Positions 11,081 to 24,759 are shown, counted from the stretch's first letter. The stretch: DNA of 64,000 nt from Rhyacichthys aspro (GCA_036850595.1 CM072154.1:5011010-5075009), one strand, 5' to 3'. Numbers and translations are program-made. The notes: generated by a model not told the origin, from the sequence alone.

Positions 11081-13470
11081 GAATTGCATTGGAATTACTG
11101 CCTTTCTAGTCAAAGATGTCTACATTTGACATCTGAATATAGTCAGAGTAAGGCAGTAGTTTTAATTTCTCTAACCACTGTGTGTGAGGGCCATAGTGAG
11201 TGACAGTGTAGCAGTTATCAGTGAAAGCATTGTCCGTAAGTGTAAAATGCCACCAGCGTAAGTCTCACTTCAAGATAAGATACAGAGATCATCCAGATAA
11301 ATGTGGTGAAGATGTATGTGTGGGACCAAAGGAATAAGAAAAGAAAAAAAAAACTCTATTTCTATTCTTTCTCCAGTCTTGTCCCTGTGACGAATGTCAG
11401 ATAAGACTTTAGCTGTGATAAACCTATCTGACCCTCAGGACTTTTGACCCTTCTCTTACTCCGTAGCACTAAGCCTTCTGTTACATTGTCTCTGCTGATA
11501 GGATCAGGAGCCCAAAGGGGAAATGGGATTTCTTTCACAGGTGAATTAATTCAATAAAACCAAGCTTCTCTTTGTGGAATCAGCAGTATCACCGGATCTA
11601 TGTCTTTTTGTGGAGTTGAGGCGACAGGACAAAGTAACAAAGTGCTACTGAGTGCCAGCCAGAGTGGGTCAAGGAAATGTGAGTGGTACGTTTTATTATC
11701 TCTGTCTTTTGTCAACAGTCTGTACGTTTAGAGTTTACGCTGAGTATGCTAATAGCTCAGTTAAACTCTCTCAACTGGATTCCTCACTTTGTCCAAGTTT
11801 ACATTAACAAGAGACAATCAAACTACTGTGTCCTCAGCTTTCCCCAGAGGCTAATGCAGCATTCATGTGGTCTTGGTATTTAACATTATTTTGTCTTTAT
11901 TAGAAAAAGAAAAGACGATGTTTGACCTTTATCTTATTTGTAGCGTTAAATGTTAAACTCGGCTAATTTGCTCAGGGATTACCGATTCATTTATAAATAT
12001 CAGTTATATTACAACTTGCTGAAGTCAGTCAAATTAAGGAAAACACTACAAAACATTCTACATTTGTAATGTTGCGTTATATCTGTACTTTACTTGAGTA
12101 TTTATTCATCTGGTGACTTTTTGTGCTACGAGTGTTGCATGTTGCAAAGTATGTTAGTGATATAATCTCATACAACGTCTAATATTGTTTGGTGGTTGTG
12201 TGGTGAACGATGCAGAATGAAAATAACAGAACAATAGCTCGTTCAGTCTTGATTATTGTGTCTGAAACCTGAATTGAAACCTAAACATAAACAGCACACT
12301 GACACCAACTTGCAGACTGTTATTGGAAAAGTTACTGCAGAGTTATCACAAATGTATTGTGTATCATTGACAGCTAAATTATTTTTTTCTTTTTACCTCT
12401 GAATGCATTAAGCGGATCTCTGGTATCTACAGTTAGCCCATGGTCCAGACCAGTGCCAGGGCTAAAATTCAACATTGTAAAGTTTTGAAAAGTTACCCCA
12501 AAATGCACAAAAATTAAATAATTCTATCCAAAAAAAGGACAGAAGTGTATTGATGTTGATTTGGCTTCCCAACAACAGAATCTTTTTGTCGACCCTGTAA
12601 TCCAATAAAAGCTTGTCCGAAAGCAGCAAGTAGCAGTAATGTAAACTGTCTGAAGGTGTTGCACTTAAGCACTTATTTGAGTTGGTTATTATATAGACCT
12701 CAGGCTTTGTTCACAGTTAGGTAAGTGTTAACTTGGAGTGACATGATAGACAAACTCAGCATCAGTTTGGGTCAGTGTCCTTTAAATGGCTGGCCTCATG
12801 CAGAGCTTTATTAAAGAGTAGCAACATGCCTAAGAGCTGTGATGAACGCTAATATCGTTAGCGCTGTTTGTGGGAGGCCGTCTAGACTGTCGGAATATAG
12901 TCTCTGACTGAAATGCAGTTTGACAGGGTTTTTTGGGAAGCTTGAAAGGCTCCAGCAGCAGGGAGTCTTCCACATCGTCTGCTGATACCTCTAATCGTAT
13001 TCCTTCTAAAGCAGTGCAGAGGCAGGAGATCTTTGGGCTTTTCGGGCCCCAGAACCACCAGGGTCCGCTGATGGATCATCCCACTCTGTTGATGTGAGGG
13101 ATTTGTAGCAGAGGACTTACAACTGGATGTGTGGTGAGCTCAGCCATCTCCTCCGACACTACCGCTGTAAATCAGTGAGGATATACCACATGCTGTAGTA
13201 AGGCTGGCACAGGGACAGGCAAACAACAATCAAACTGATGGTTTAGGTCAGCGATCCCCAGACTTTTATCTGGTTGAAATGCATTTTAAACCATTAAGAA
13301 CAAGTCAAGGCTAAAGCCTAAACTGAAACTACTCCTACTTCAGTTTCAGTTTCTGCTGTTCTGTCATCCAAAATTCAGGGACTGAACGGATTTTGACAGA
13401 ATAAAAAGCAGTCATATGTTAACAATATACATATAAATACCTAATATGTGATACATATAATAATTTTAAG
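11081..13470. other. Non-coding interval
   Basis: AT-rich DNA. There are small frames of 65-66 codons at 11683-11883 plus and 12882-13079 minus, without recognisable domains. The stretch 12870-13180 is somewhat richer in GC and could be a short regulatory island. Confidence 0.45.
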
Positions 13471-13478
13471 GTTTGAGG

Positions 13479-14070
13479 CAGTGTTCATTTGGTTGACAAA
13501 TAATTTTCATCATAGTATTTGCATCTGAAACGAAACAAAAACTGGATAAAAAGTAAGTAAAGTAAATGAACGGAGTCAAAATCCAATAAAAAGGAGGAGA
13601 CGGGACGATTTGAGAAGAGATCCAATCAGAACTCAAGTCTTTGTGCGTCGCGGAAGTGATGCAAACATTTGTTATCCGCTGGAAGACGACAGGCGATGAA
13701 AAGAGAACGGCCTTTAAATATTAAACAATGTTAAAGCTTGAAAGGAAAAGAAGGGGAGACATAGACACATTTTACATTTGGCGACACGGAAAACATGTTC
13801 TGTAAACGGTGCAGTTTCATTTCGATTCATTCAGGTAGAAATGATCACTAAAAAAAAAACCCAAATAATATTTTGGCTAAATCTATTGTAGATATAGTCG
13901 ACTAACGTCTTATAATATTAAATCGACTAAAACTAGACTAAAATGAATAAGGATTAGATGAATAAATTATGACTAAAACTAAATTGCATAAAAGACTAAG
14001 ACTAAAACTAAAAATAGATTAGTAGAAATAGAAAGAAGACTTCAGATTTAGGCAAATTGAATGAACACTG
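13479..14070. mobile_element. Complete non-autonomous hAT-type element (592 bp)
   Basis: The terminal inverted repeats are CAGTGTTCATT at 13479-13489 and its complement AATGAACACTG at 14060-14070. The flanks are GTTTGAGG (13471-13478) and GTTTGAAG (14071-14078), an 8-bp target duplication with one difference, as expected for hAT. The right part is rich in GACTAAAACTAAA-type words, and the left part includes a short GC-richer segment around 13600-13700. There is no transposase. Internal ACTAAAACTA repetition near 13925-14020 is diagnostic of a common fish repeat. Confidence 0.8.
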
Positions 14071-14439
14071 GTTTGAAGTCTTGTTAGTTCTCATACATGT
14101 GTGTTTTCCCTCCATACCTTGCACAAAACCTATTCCAGTCTGCTTCTTTAATAATCTCCAAGTGTCTAATAGACACCCTTGAACAACACTGTTACAATAG
14201 TAAAGTCTCCTTGTTATATTATGTATGATTATTGATAATGACAAACTGCAACTTGAACAAACTGTACCTTGCCAAGTTTTCCATATAGTCATTTCCACAT
14301 CTTTATTTGAATTAACAATAACAAAGCTTCCTTTCTCTCGTATTGCTGTTTTTTCGTCTTCTCACATCCGTCTCTGTGTTATTAAACGGATCACCTTGAC
14401 CTCTTTGGTGCTTTAATTTCTCATAATTCATCTATTTTT

Positions 14440-15140
14440 TCCTCTTCTCACCCAGATCAGCGTGTAGTAATCACAGTATTTATCTGTGGTTCATTCAATG
14501 CCCTATAATTGGCTTTTTGACATGGAGACTTTGTTCGGAGAGTGCGCATACGTGACTTTCGTACTCTCCGTGTAATTGCCGCTCTTCTCTTTGTTTCCAG
14601 AGGTCCGTCAGAACGTGTCATTAGGCATCTGTCGGGGTCTGTAAGTACTCGCGGTGTAGCGCGCCGCGTTCCCATGAGCCACTGGTGCCGTCGCGAACGC
14701 AGCTCCGCTTTCTTTTCCCTTCTCGTAATTGTGTACAGTTGTTGAGGCTCATTACGGTGACGGATGAGTTTCCCCCTCTTCCCTCAACAGGCAGATGTCT
14801 CCTCTTGATCTCCCGTCTGTTGCCTTTTGTGTCGGCGGCGCGTTTTTGGCGGGATATTCTCCGAGTCAATTAGCTAACGAGCAGCTAACGAGGAGATAAG
14901 GCCAATTAAGATAATAGCGATTGTGATGACGGTAATTACGACGATGAGATTGGTGTGCAACCAGGTCAGCTTTGGGATGAGAATGAGAAGCAGACGAGAG
15001 GAACTGAAAAAAAAAACAAAAAAACAAGTGTAATTGGAATAGCTCGCAATTAAGAAGAGGCACAAACATCTTTGAGAAGCTTTGTCTGTTTGTGGCGTTG
15101 ATAAGACGCTTTTACTTGTGGTGACAGATTTCGAAGAACA
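14440..15140. promoter_or_regulatory. Candidate conserved non-coding element(s)
   Basis: A balanced-composition island flanked by AT-rich DNA. Homeodomain-type cores include CTATAATTGG (14503-14512), TGTAATTGCC, TCAATTAGC (14865-14873), CCAATTAAGATAATAG (14902-14917) and GTAATTACGACG. A duplicated word AGCTAACGAG occurs at about 14872-14892. It contains the hairpin at 14536-14570. Overlapping frames on both strands show no protein family, so I read it as regulatory rather than coding. This is inference only. Confidence 0.38.
14536..14570. repeat. 11-bp inverted repeat (hairpin)
   Basis: The arms CGGAGAGTGCG (14536-14546) and CGTACTCTCCG (14560-14570) pair fully if one G-U wobble is allowed, with a 13-nt loop. 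Confidence 0.75.
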
Positions 15141-18100
15141 CAAAAACGGTGCAATTAGCGAGAAAAAGGGGGTAAATGAAAATACAACTGGTGAAGCGGT
15201 TGTTCATTTTAAGTCAGAGAAGAAAAAAGAGCTGGTTGTTTTCCCGGAACAGTGACTGACAGGAGTGGTGTCTGAGATCGAAACGGTGATGGAAGAGCTA
15301 AAGCGCCTCCGGGGAAGACGACGAGATGTGGATATGTGAGTATGTATGTTTGAGGAGGTTTTTGAAAGTGTGCTTCCCAGAGGCTAACAAATGGGAAATG
15401 ATGACTCCTTCCTTCACGGCGCTTCAGCAGGAAATAAACAGGTCTTTAATGTGATGGCCACATTCAGACAGTCACAGCCTATTTAAACAACAGACAGTGT
15501 TTGAATTCGAAGGGTTTTTCTTGTGAAACTTATATGCCACATGACGGGTATTTATGTAACAGAAATAAATGCAAAATGACAAAAACGTGGGAAAAAGTGA
15601 GTACCCCCTTACTGCTTATATGTAATAAAATAGTCCATAGTATTTGGTAAAAAAAAATGGCTTCTGTGAGATACTTGTTGATATTTAATTTGTCATAAAC
15701 AGTAGATACTTGAATGTTCGATTTTGGAAAAGCAGACATGAGCAAATACATTTTATTTATGAAAGGCATATTTTTTATAACAATTAACAGGATCAAAACA
15801 GTTGTTAGTACATGTTAAATACACCTCAAACAAACTCTCAGTTCTATATATGCAACCCTATTTCTGCCTCACAGTCAGCCATTTGAAGTAGTTCCATGTC
15901 TTAGATTTGGCAATTGCAGTCCCTTTGCATTGCTCCTGTCTGCTTCTCCAAATTGGGAGAACACTGACAATGTTCTACAGCCATACAGCTGGATTCTCAT
16001 TAGGTTTGTGAGTTCACACTTATCTTGTACGGTTCTGGAAGAGGCCATTTGTCCTGAGCAGCTGCAGGTCTGGACCAATACTGTCAGTACTGGCAGGTTT
16101 GAAAATTAAGTGACCATTTTACCGTTGCTAATGTAAAACAAGTGGCCTTACTCTGATTAGATACAATGACCTTGTGGGAATAAGGCAAAGGTGTTAGAGA
16201 AGCCAATGCATGTAATTAATGTGAGTGTTTGTGTGTAGATGTAACAATAAAAACAAATCAATGAAAATTAAAGTCTCAACTGCATTTCATACTAAAATAT
16301 TTGATGATGTGGCTTCAGTGCAGTGCTGTTTATGTGGCTTCAATGCAAAAAAAAAATTGGAGCCTGTATAATTAAAATAACAGCCTTAAATTCATTTTAA
16401 CTTTTTTTCAAAATGAATCAGGGAAACTACCCCTTTTTACAGTAAAAGACAAAGTACGCCTGGTTCATCAGATACGCCACTATGCAAATCTGCATTGTGG
16501 GGTATAGTATATTTACTTTGAGTTAACATTCTTATGTGAGTCTGCAGCAGCACCTGTTGTTCTTTAGCATGTATAAATCCTTACTGCTGCTTTAACGGCG
16601 TTTGCTCAGCACACACACACACACACACATATGTTCCTCATAACCTCTCCAAGTCCTCTCAGCGCAGTAAGTGTCTCTGGTTAAAATTGGATATGTCAGA
16701 CGCTTGCTCTACCGTGAAATACATTATAGTGAGATATTTGCCTCCTTTGTTTCCCATGTTTTCAGCACCTTTTCTGCCGTGTGTGTTGTGGCCTCTGCCT
16801 GCATTGATGTTTTAGTCAGCGTTGGTCTCTCCAGAGAAGTCAGCGCTAATGCAGTGTGGGCCCAGGTCACGGCGTGAGATCACAATGCCCTCTGCTCAGG
16901 GGACTGGGATAATCGATAGGTGTATTTTATACAGTCACAAAACCGGGATACCCCAGTGGCCTGTCACAAGGGAAGAGTCTTTTGTGTTTTTGAATTACAT
17001 GTGGCATTTACAGTTGATTTTCAGTGTGCCTTTCTGAATTACCCAAAGGTAAATAATTTTGTAAAGCAAAAATCTAGACTAAATTGGATTCTTTAGTTTT
17101 TTTTAGTTTTTTTTTTTTAAGTTATGTTGCAACTGTTGGTATATTAGCAATTCTTAGCCAGATCAAAGCCCCATTCAGACCTGAGTCATTAAAATGTAGG
17201 AAACGTGCACTAATGTTCACTGCTGCACTCTCTTTTTTATACTAGCATTTGGAAATGCATAGATTTGATGAAAGTCTGCCTCAAATACAATAGATATAAT
17301 TTTTAGAAACACAACTTTTGTCCCACTTCTGTTAATGTCACTGTTTGTGTAGCTGACATTGTTTTCCTGAACACATCACATTGAAAATATACACCTCTTC
17401 AAGGGTTACGACTCGTACCGTTTCATTTTAGTGAAGTGTTTTTAAGTTGGTCTTGGAAGAAACCCAGTGGAAAGAGGTCTGAGGTTGATTAACATTAAAC
17501 AACTAGGAAAAAAAAGTCTATTACTATTTGAATGTGCCAAATGTCAATTTCCAACACAGGCAAATGCACAAATAGTGTTGCGTTGAGGTCAAACCACTAC
17601 TAAACATAGTATTGACTTGTGTGTACTATTTTGTTAAATTATATACTATGATATTTTACATATGCCTTTCACACTTGATCAAAAATAGTAAATCACATGA
17701 CAGTAAGTTTGCTGCTCAGTGTGTGCTAGTTGAGATTAAATCTCAGTGAAAGCCTTTGTAAATGTGATAGTATTTTGAGTATTTTGGTCAGAAAAGTTTT
17801 GTTAACCTATGTTGTTTCCCATTCAAAGTGGAAAAGTGAGAACTGATTCAATTTGGATTCTGGAGGACACAGAGAATACCAGCTGGTATTTATAATAAAG
17901 GTGAGTCAAGCTGGCCATGTGTCTGTACAGCTTAGAGACAAACTGAAATGCATGATTAGAAAGTGCACGTAAAAAGAGTAAATCAAATTGTTCAGCTTGA
18001 CAAATTCTACCAGGCTCAGTTTATTTTCAAGTTTTAATATCAAGTGTTCATCTTATTTCAGTAATAAGGTGCAACTGAATGATGGCTCGACCTACTCCTC

Positions 18101-18330
18101 TGAGATACACTACATAACATATTTTTTTCTGTAATTAAACACATTGATTGGTCAACACTAATTTCATCTAATCATGAATTGTTATAATACACATGTTTTT
18201 ATCCAGGTACCTCCATGTATTTCTTAGCTGGGGCTTACCATATTAATTTATTATTTTAAGACATTTTCTGAGATAGAAATTTGGTAAAATATTATAAAGA
18301 ACTTGTGTGAAGTGAAAGTGAAGACTAGAG
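15141..18330. other. Non-coding interval
   Basis: No gene recognised. Near 15580-15620 a word GGGAAAAAGTGAGTACCCCC resembles the terminal part of fish Tc1-like or similar DNA elements, but too little is preserved to call. A CA microsatellite lies at 16611-16629 and T-rich runs near 17100-17120. Confidence 0.45.
16611..16629. repeat. (AC)n microsatellite
   Basis: Nine to ten perfect AC units. Confidence 0.95.
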
Positions 18331-18589
18331 GCTCATTTATACTCCCATTTCATAGACTCAGATCAGTTAAAAACACTATAGTCTTATCCTTTACACTTCC
18401 AAGCATTAGCTTTGTTAACTTAAGAACAACACAAACTGGAACAAAAAACAAACAAACATGGCAGCACTGAAGGTGGTTTTTAACAATGTATATCTAAAGA
18501 AAGAAAGCGAGAAAGCAAGTGTTTGTCTGACGCCTTTGAATGCATCTCATCATGAAATGCGAGAAATTGACGATAAATAAAAAATAAAA

Positions 18590-18960
18590 TTGTCAACACC
18601 TTCGAATGTCTGAGCATCGCTGCCCCCTATGGCCACTACATGTACTTCGTTTGCTCTTCTTCTTTCAGTAGCATTATCACGAGTTGTTTCCAGTTGCTTC
18701 ATGATCTGATAGTGATACAGAGGGAGCTGTCTATATTTCCATTGCTGGCATGCCGCTGCTTACTTCTACAGGCTGCTTCCAACTCAATGTATTGCATGGG
18801 ATGAGGTGCTAAAAGGTCAACCAGAACAGGGCCCGATACTAAAGAAACATTGAGCATATTTCCATCCACCACAGCTAAGTCAAGATAAATTTGCTCAATA
18901 ATTTGATTCCTTGATGTGTAAGTATACTGACAACTATCCAGTACTGGTAAAGTCACAATA
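18590..18960 (-). pseudogene. Possible decayed coding fragment, unidentified
   Basis: On the minus strand an 85-codon frame (18956 to 18699) runs into a second frame with a polar, charged stretch, LYHYQIMKQLETTRDN then ERRRANEVHVV, around 18710-18610. The residue composition is protein-like (helix-forming, charged) and one frame change would join the two. The upstream sequence at about 18335-18350 (GGCTCATTTATACTCCC) resembles the end of some fish Harbinger elements, so a transposon accessory gene is a possibility. I cannot name the family. Confidence 0.22.
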
Positions 18961-19139
18961 TGATCATAGTCTGCCTAAGCTGTATATGTAAATGTAGTAA
19001 GTATTACATCTGTCTTTCTAAATGGGATTTGTTACAGTGTACTCGCTGTGAAGAACATTTGAGCCAGCTGTTAGTCAGTAAGCACAACTGAGAGGATTTA
19101 AAGGTTCACACTCTTAAGTGAGATCTTTTAGACAAGGCA

Positions 19140-19640
19140 CCATGACATTCAGGGAATCAGTGGAGAATTAAGGCAATAGCATTTAAATGTGACATCTCAT
19201 AAGATTTGGAAAGTAGGGGTAAAATGCAAGGATTATTTTAGAGGGAAAAGAGCAGCCATGACAATTGCACAAAGGCATCCCCCGGTTGGCGAGGATCCAA
19301 TAAATGTGAAAAAGGTAAAGTTCAACTCCTTCAGGTGCCGCTCATCCACAGCGATTATCATCCCCTCGCACGCTGCGATGGCAGAGGCAGATAGACGGCC
19401 TCCGCTTCGTATGTTTACTGCCAATATTGCTTTTAAAAAAGACGCCCTCCTTCAAGGCTCCTGGGGATGGCCCTGACATTTCAAGGGAACATTCTCTGAA
19501 AGGTGCCGTCTTTATTGTGATGTCTATTGAAAGTGACAACAACAGCGCATTCTCGGGCCCGGATTTCTTTTCAGACTCCGTCGCAGCTAAGATTGTCTTA
19601 ATGTCCTTGACCCAGTACATTCTGTATTTGGTCCACTCCA
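19140..19640. promoter_or_regulatory. Candidate conserved non-coding element
   Basis: A unique island with little low-complexity sequence, including TTAAGGCAATAGCATTTAAATG, GACATTTCAAGGGAAC and GTCTTTATTGTGATGTC. Overlapping frames on both strands up to 99 codons are unrelated to any family I know. Such multi-frame openness without codon structure suits non-coding DNA with few stops by chance. The regulatory role is inferred. Confidence 0.35.
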
Positions 19641-20835
19641 AATACTTAGACAGTTGGATGAATTGGCTTGATCTAGCAACAATTTAAAAACTCACAGTGG
19701 ACTGTCTAGTGCATCTGTAGAAATTGAATATAGTGTGAAAATGTTCTTCATAATCTTTCCATCTTTGTTGAGTTAACTGCAAACAGTGGTGGACTTATTT
19801 AGCTTGTATTGTTCATTAAAGTGACTAGGGAGTGCTAAACAACAAATACATAAATCATATATGATACATTAGCAACACAAGGGGTATCCCATGAAGATCA
19901 CTCTTACCTAAGGCACTTTCACACTGGACAGATAACAAAAAAGCTAACTAAAAATGCAAACAGTTTTGTCAAAAGTATTTACATCGGCTTCAACATGGAT
20001 TTATAATGGCTATGATGTTTAAAATCATATTATTATATTGGTGCACTCGGCTTTGGTTGACTTTAGATGGGGTTCAAATCCCCTTGAGAACCACTCCAGC
20101 CACTGTCCCACACCGTACTTACTTTTTTTAAAATTAGGGATACTTGAAATCCCTTTTGACAGTGGCTACTGACTCATATTGACCCGACCCGTACTCCGTG
20201 CTACAAAAAAACAGTTCACACATTCCCTACTTGGCTCTTTCTTCAAGGGAAACCACTTCTTTTTCCACACAGCTGATTTTTTTCTGATTTGTGGTCACCT
20301 CGGCTGTGAACTATCGCAAAATCAATCAATAAAAATGACAAACCCCATTTTTTTATTGTATCTAGGCTCATTCTGAAACAGACTCCAAGACGTGCTTTTA
20401 GCTCACTCTTTAAACACAGTGTAATTGTCCTCTTTTGCTCCAAGATGAAACTTCACTCCTCTCCCTGCTCATCGTAGTTCTTTTATGGTGAATCGCGAAC
20501 CATCTTTTATTCCCTCTTTAATAGACACTCACAGTAATTGCACTGTTAACTTTAGGGACTTCAGGTACGAACACTTTTGAAAGACCACGTAGACGTTTGG
20601 GGGATTGAATGAAATTGGATGGTGCAGCTTTTTTGAGGCCTCACCTGCTGTTGTAATGAGATGCCAAGGAGGGGAGGTTAGTCTTGCATAAATTAAAGCA
20701 CACTTTCTATTCTTTTAAGAAGCAAAATCACAAAATTGCACTTTTTAAGCAATAGAAATGTTTGGGTTTTTTTTTTTTATTTCTTTTGGAGTCTTTGGTG
20801 TGTCAGGAGTAGTAGACAGTGTCAGTTTCTGGGAC
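19641..20835. other. Non-coding interval
   Basis: Nothing firm. The part 20210-20560 has AATCAATCAATAAAAATGAC and GAATCGCGAACC and could be another regulatory island. The phrase GGTTCAAATCCCC near 20071 mimics a tRNA B box, without a tRNA around it. Confidence 0.4.
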
Positions 20836-21340
20836 TTCACTTTAATGTACCAACCGTTTTAGTCCGTGAAAGCATTTACACCAGCTGCGGTGCAGTACGT
20901 GTCTGGATCCGGAGCTCTGGAAGGTTTCCTCAAGGAGTCTATTTTTTTCCGGACGCCACATGCGGATTTTCATGAAGAGCTAAACAGGAAGTCAGACGCG
21001 GGCCAGCGAGGTGGATCTGGTATATTTCAAAATAAAACAATTTCCAAACAGATACAAACATATTTAATAGACTACAATCAAATGTTGACAAAAAAGTGCG
21101 CCGTCTTGGGTGGATATACCTACATAACGAACATGAGTCAGACGTTTAAAGGGCAAAAAACAAGATCGGACTAAATTAAACATGAGAAAATTAAACAATT
21201 TAAATACGAAGCGTACTTACCCATGGCTGAGGAACCGAAGTCACAAAAATAATATGCAAAATGCGTATTGATGTGACCAAAAAGGCAGTGTGGCTTTTGT
21301 TTACAAGCACCTCTTTCTTTAAATGGATGTTATCGCGATC
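20836..21340. other. GC-richer segment, possible old repeat or regulatory piece
   Basis: Contains CAGCTGCGGTGCAG (20882-20895), TTTTCCGGACGCCACATGCGG and CAGACGCGGGCCAGCG, followed by an A-rich part with several ACATA words. The left half is CpG-rich compared with its surroundings. It looks like a dispersed repeat I half remember, but I cannot name it. Confidence 0.25.
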
Positions 21341-24300
21341 AAGGATCAATGATCTTATATCTGCCCCAGCACACCATGCTCTAGTTGCTCTGCCAATCCA
21401 CTTTATTATAATTCTTTGTTAGCAGATGCAGCACATTGACATGCCACTCAAAAACTTCAACATACTAAACATAAGGGCAAGCCAGAGATTATTTCAGACA
21501 TCCACCAACAACAATAAAGCCAGTGTACAACAGCAACTAGAGCGTCCTGTGAGACCACTGCACACTTTTCTGAAATGACCAACGCAGCAAAGAGTGGACG
21601 AACTAATTATTTTTTCTCATTTCAATGAGAACATTGATTGGGATTTGTGTTGGTGATTGCTCAGAAAAAAGGAAGACAAGACAAACAAATGCACACATGC
21701 AGTAAGTGCAAGAGTAATGCTCAAGAATAAGCAAACAGCAAAGATGAAGTCAGGTTTTTGCTGATACAGCTGACAAGATGAGGCCTCTTTTAATGATACA
21801 ACTCTCTGGAATGGGGAGATAGCAGCTGTTCCTACAACAATGTAGTGTTTAACATAAAACTTGACTTGTGGCCAATTTGCATAAATCTATTTGAGGAATT
21901 AATACAAATGCAGCTAGTTACACATTTGTGTTTTTGGGGGGATAAGAGCTGGATAAAGTGGCCAATTAAATCAAAACATACAGACAGGAGCTCAAACAGT
22001 CTCTGCCCAAGGCACACATCCACTGTCTGTGGCAAACACTGACTGTTTTTCCGATTTGCAGTTTTTGCTCAAATATTTAATATGTTTTAACAATAAATCA
22101 GTTAATTGAAACACCTTTGTGAAGGTGTTAATTTCATCAACTGTCTTAAAAGACAACAAAGCAGGCTAATATTTAAGTCTAGCAAGACATTTTTTTCTTG
22201 TCAGCAAAGTACACCGGCTATTGACTCTCATTGACAAGTCAAAACTGAAATTACATGAGCTCCACAGGCTCAAAACTCCATCCTCAAAGTCCCAGTGGGT
22301 ATACAAAGAGCATCATTTATCTAAAGCCAGTTGAGTTGAGACAAAATGCAGACATTTACAAAAATAAAAAACAAAGAAGTGTGTTTTTTCTCCTAGACTT
22401 ATAATCCATTCTGCGGTCACCCAGGTGCCTGGAAAACTACTCTCTAAATGTCCATGTTTTCCAGAACATGTGCGGACCCAACTGCTTTGAATACTAAACA
22501 GTCTTTGGTTTAAAGAACATGTTTCTCTTCTGCCATAAAATGTCCAATGTCCACTCCTGTGGCCCTTCTCTTGTGTCCCACGCTGAGGGTTAAATGGATT
22601 TAACTCAGGGGCAAAAGGCAGGCTGGACTTGTGGTAAGTCAGACCATGTGAGGGATTATTGGTGAAAAGCCCAGTGGTTGGTGAGGTTGGATAAGGGAGG
22701 CAGTTTATGGGTGCGTTGGTCAAGCCCCGCTGGCCTGGAGGCTTCATGGTGGACTAATTTCATCCTCCAGTAAGCAGCGGAGCAAAGGGGAGAAGGCTGT
22801 CCTCTGAGGCCCATGTCAAGCCCGGTCTTATGGGCTTGGGAATGACACGGCTCCCTGTGGGACAGAAGGTGGTGCAGGAGATGAGGCAATGTGGCAGGTT
22901 GGAAGTGCAACGGGAGGTGGAGGGTGTGAGAGCGAGGCACTGGGGCCTGATAAAACCGTACGATGAGAAGAGAGCGCTGTGTCATCGAGGCTGACTGGAG
23001 ACAGCTGAGAGAGACCTGGGAATTCATGTCTGTTTCAGAGGATGAGGAATATTTTTGGAATGACGTGGGTCGTCACTTCGCTGCTTTTCAATCAACTCTG
23101 GAAGTGTGCCATCTCAGAAGTGCACTTTTATCTCAGAAATTACTTACCGGTCTTTTAGAGAAATTTCTTCTGTTTCTTCAGTTTAGTTAAATGTAGTTTT
23201 GTAGTGTTGTTAATCATTAATATAGACTGTTTCAATGGTCAACCTGTAAGTGAGGCACATTGACAGCAAATAAGAAAAACAGAAAATTAAACACTTAAAA
23301 ATATTGGCAATGCTTTCACAAGTTTATACTAGATTTTACATAAAATAAAAGCAGGCAGGTATCTATGTTGTTGTCAGGGGTAAGGGGTGAGATTCTGGCT
23401 ATGAAGACAGATACGGATATTGTTCAAGTTATATAGTTTCAATGAAGTGACGAAGAATAAAGTAAATTGTACCTAACTGGCCAACACTGATCTAAAAAAA
23501 ACTGCTTGGTCTAAAATGACAAGTGAGAATTGCAGTCCACAGTGTGGTGCTGCACAAAATTGAAATTGGCATTTTAAAACTACACCTCTGACATAGCTAT
23601 GAAGTGTCTGTATGTACTTTATATTAAAAAATACAAAATTGTGTGGATGTGGTGTTCTAATGACATGGTAAGTTGATCCGTGTCCCTCAGAGTTGTGGAG
23701 TATCAAGTGTGTCTTTTTGCTGCCGGAGGCTACATATGTAAACTACTTAAAGGAGATTAATTTTATGGTAAATAAAAAAAAAAAGTGTTGCTTTTGGTCA
23801 ACAAACAACATATGACAATGACATGACAAGACTCAAAAGGAATAAATGTTTGCTCTGCATTGACTTTCAAAATTTTCAGTGTTGGGGAACCATGAGGTCC
23901 TGCAGAAGTGGCATAATTTAGCCACTCTTAATATGAAACCAGATGGAGATAGTCTGATGTGTAGCATAGGGCTGTACTGATAAAAAGTTGATCTTGATGA
24001 TTCAGTATTACATTGAGCAGCAAGGCACAGGTTTAAGGTGACCACAACTTTGAAGAAGAGTAAGTGGCTATAGTCCTCATCCATCAGTGGAATTATAAGT
24101 TAATTCACGTTTAGTTCTGCTCTCATTATTAAGTTTTCTCTCCAGAGCAGACCAGATCCAAGTGGCAGCTACCTGCACGTGTACATGACATAAACCGACC
24201 GTCTGTCAATCTCCCCATCTCTTTCAGCTCTGTTCTGTCACAGACCACAAACACATCTGCACATTCAAATCACGGTTTTAAAATCCCAATTTCCGTGACG

Positions 24301-24755
24301 AAACTAAACATACGTGCCACCGAAGTGATATAAAGTTTATGAGTAAAAAGCTGCGTCATGTTGTAGCAGCAGAGAGAACTTTATTGTGGCAGAGCCAGAA
24401 AAGAAACCTCCAAAGACACGGCTTCACTACAGCAACAAAACCACAGCAGAGTGTTAGAGTAGATCAATGACTGAACATGTTCTGTACTGTCCAACAACAT
24501 GAGTTATATTGCTATTAAACACCGACATAATATAACTGAACATGTGGTGAATTTAACAACTGTTGAGAACAAAACATCCTGAATTGTTGAGTCCCAAAAA
24601 TGACCCAGAAAATCATTTGCAGTCTTGATAATGTTATTGCAAATAGGTGAACTTCATGCACTCACAGCGAAAATAATCACAAGAAAACTTAATTAAGGAG
24701 TTAGTACTTATTTGCATGATTATTGGTCTTGGTTCTAATGGTACGGTGGAAATGA
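21341..24755. other. Non-coding interval
   Basis: The longest frame is 144 codons (22313-22747 minus), overlapping a 123-codon frame (22656-23027 minus). Neither shows a family motif, a repeat or a clear splice pattern, so I treat both as chance. The DNA at 22560-23060 is richer in GC (about half) than its flanks and may be a regulatory island. Confidence 0.4.
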
Positions 24756-24759
24756 AGAT

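Noticed and set aside
15535..15860. Possible transposon around GTGAGTACCCCCTTACTG
   Set aside because: Resembles ends of fish DNA elements, but no inverted partner or target duplication was found, so it was only mentioned in the interval note.
20045..20100. tRNA-like B box GGTTCAAATCCCC
   Set aside because: No matching A box, acceptor stem or cloverleaf around it. At best a worn SINE head.
22313..23027. Two overlapping minus-strand frames of 144 and 123 codons
   Set aside because: No domain, repeat or transposon motif, and no convincing exon borders. Length is possible by chance in a GC-richer patch.
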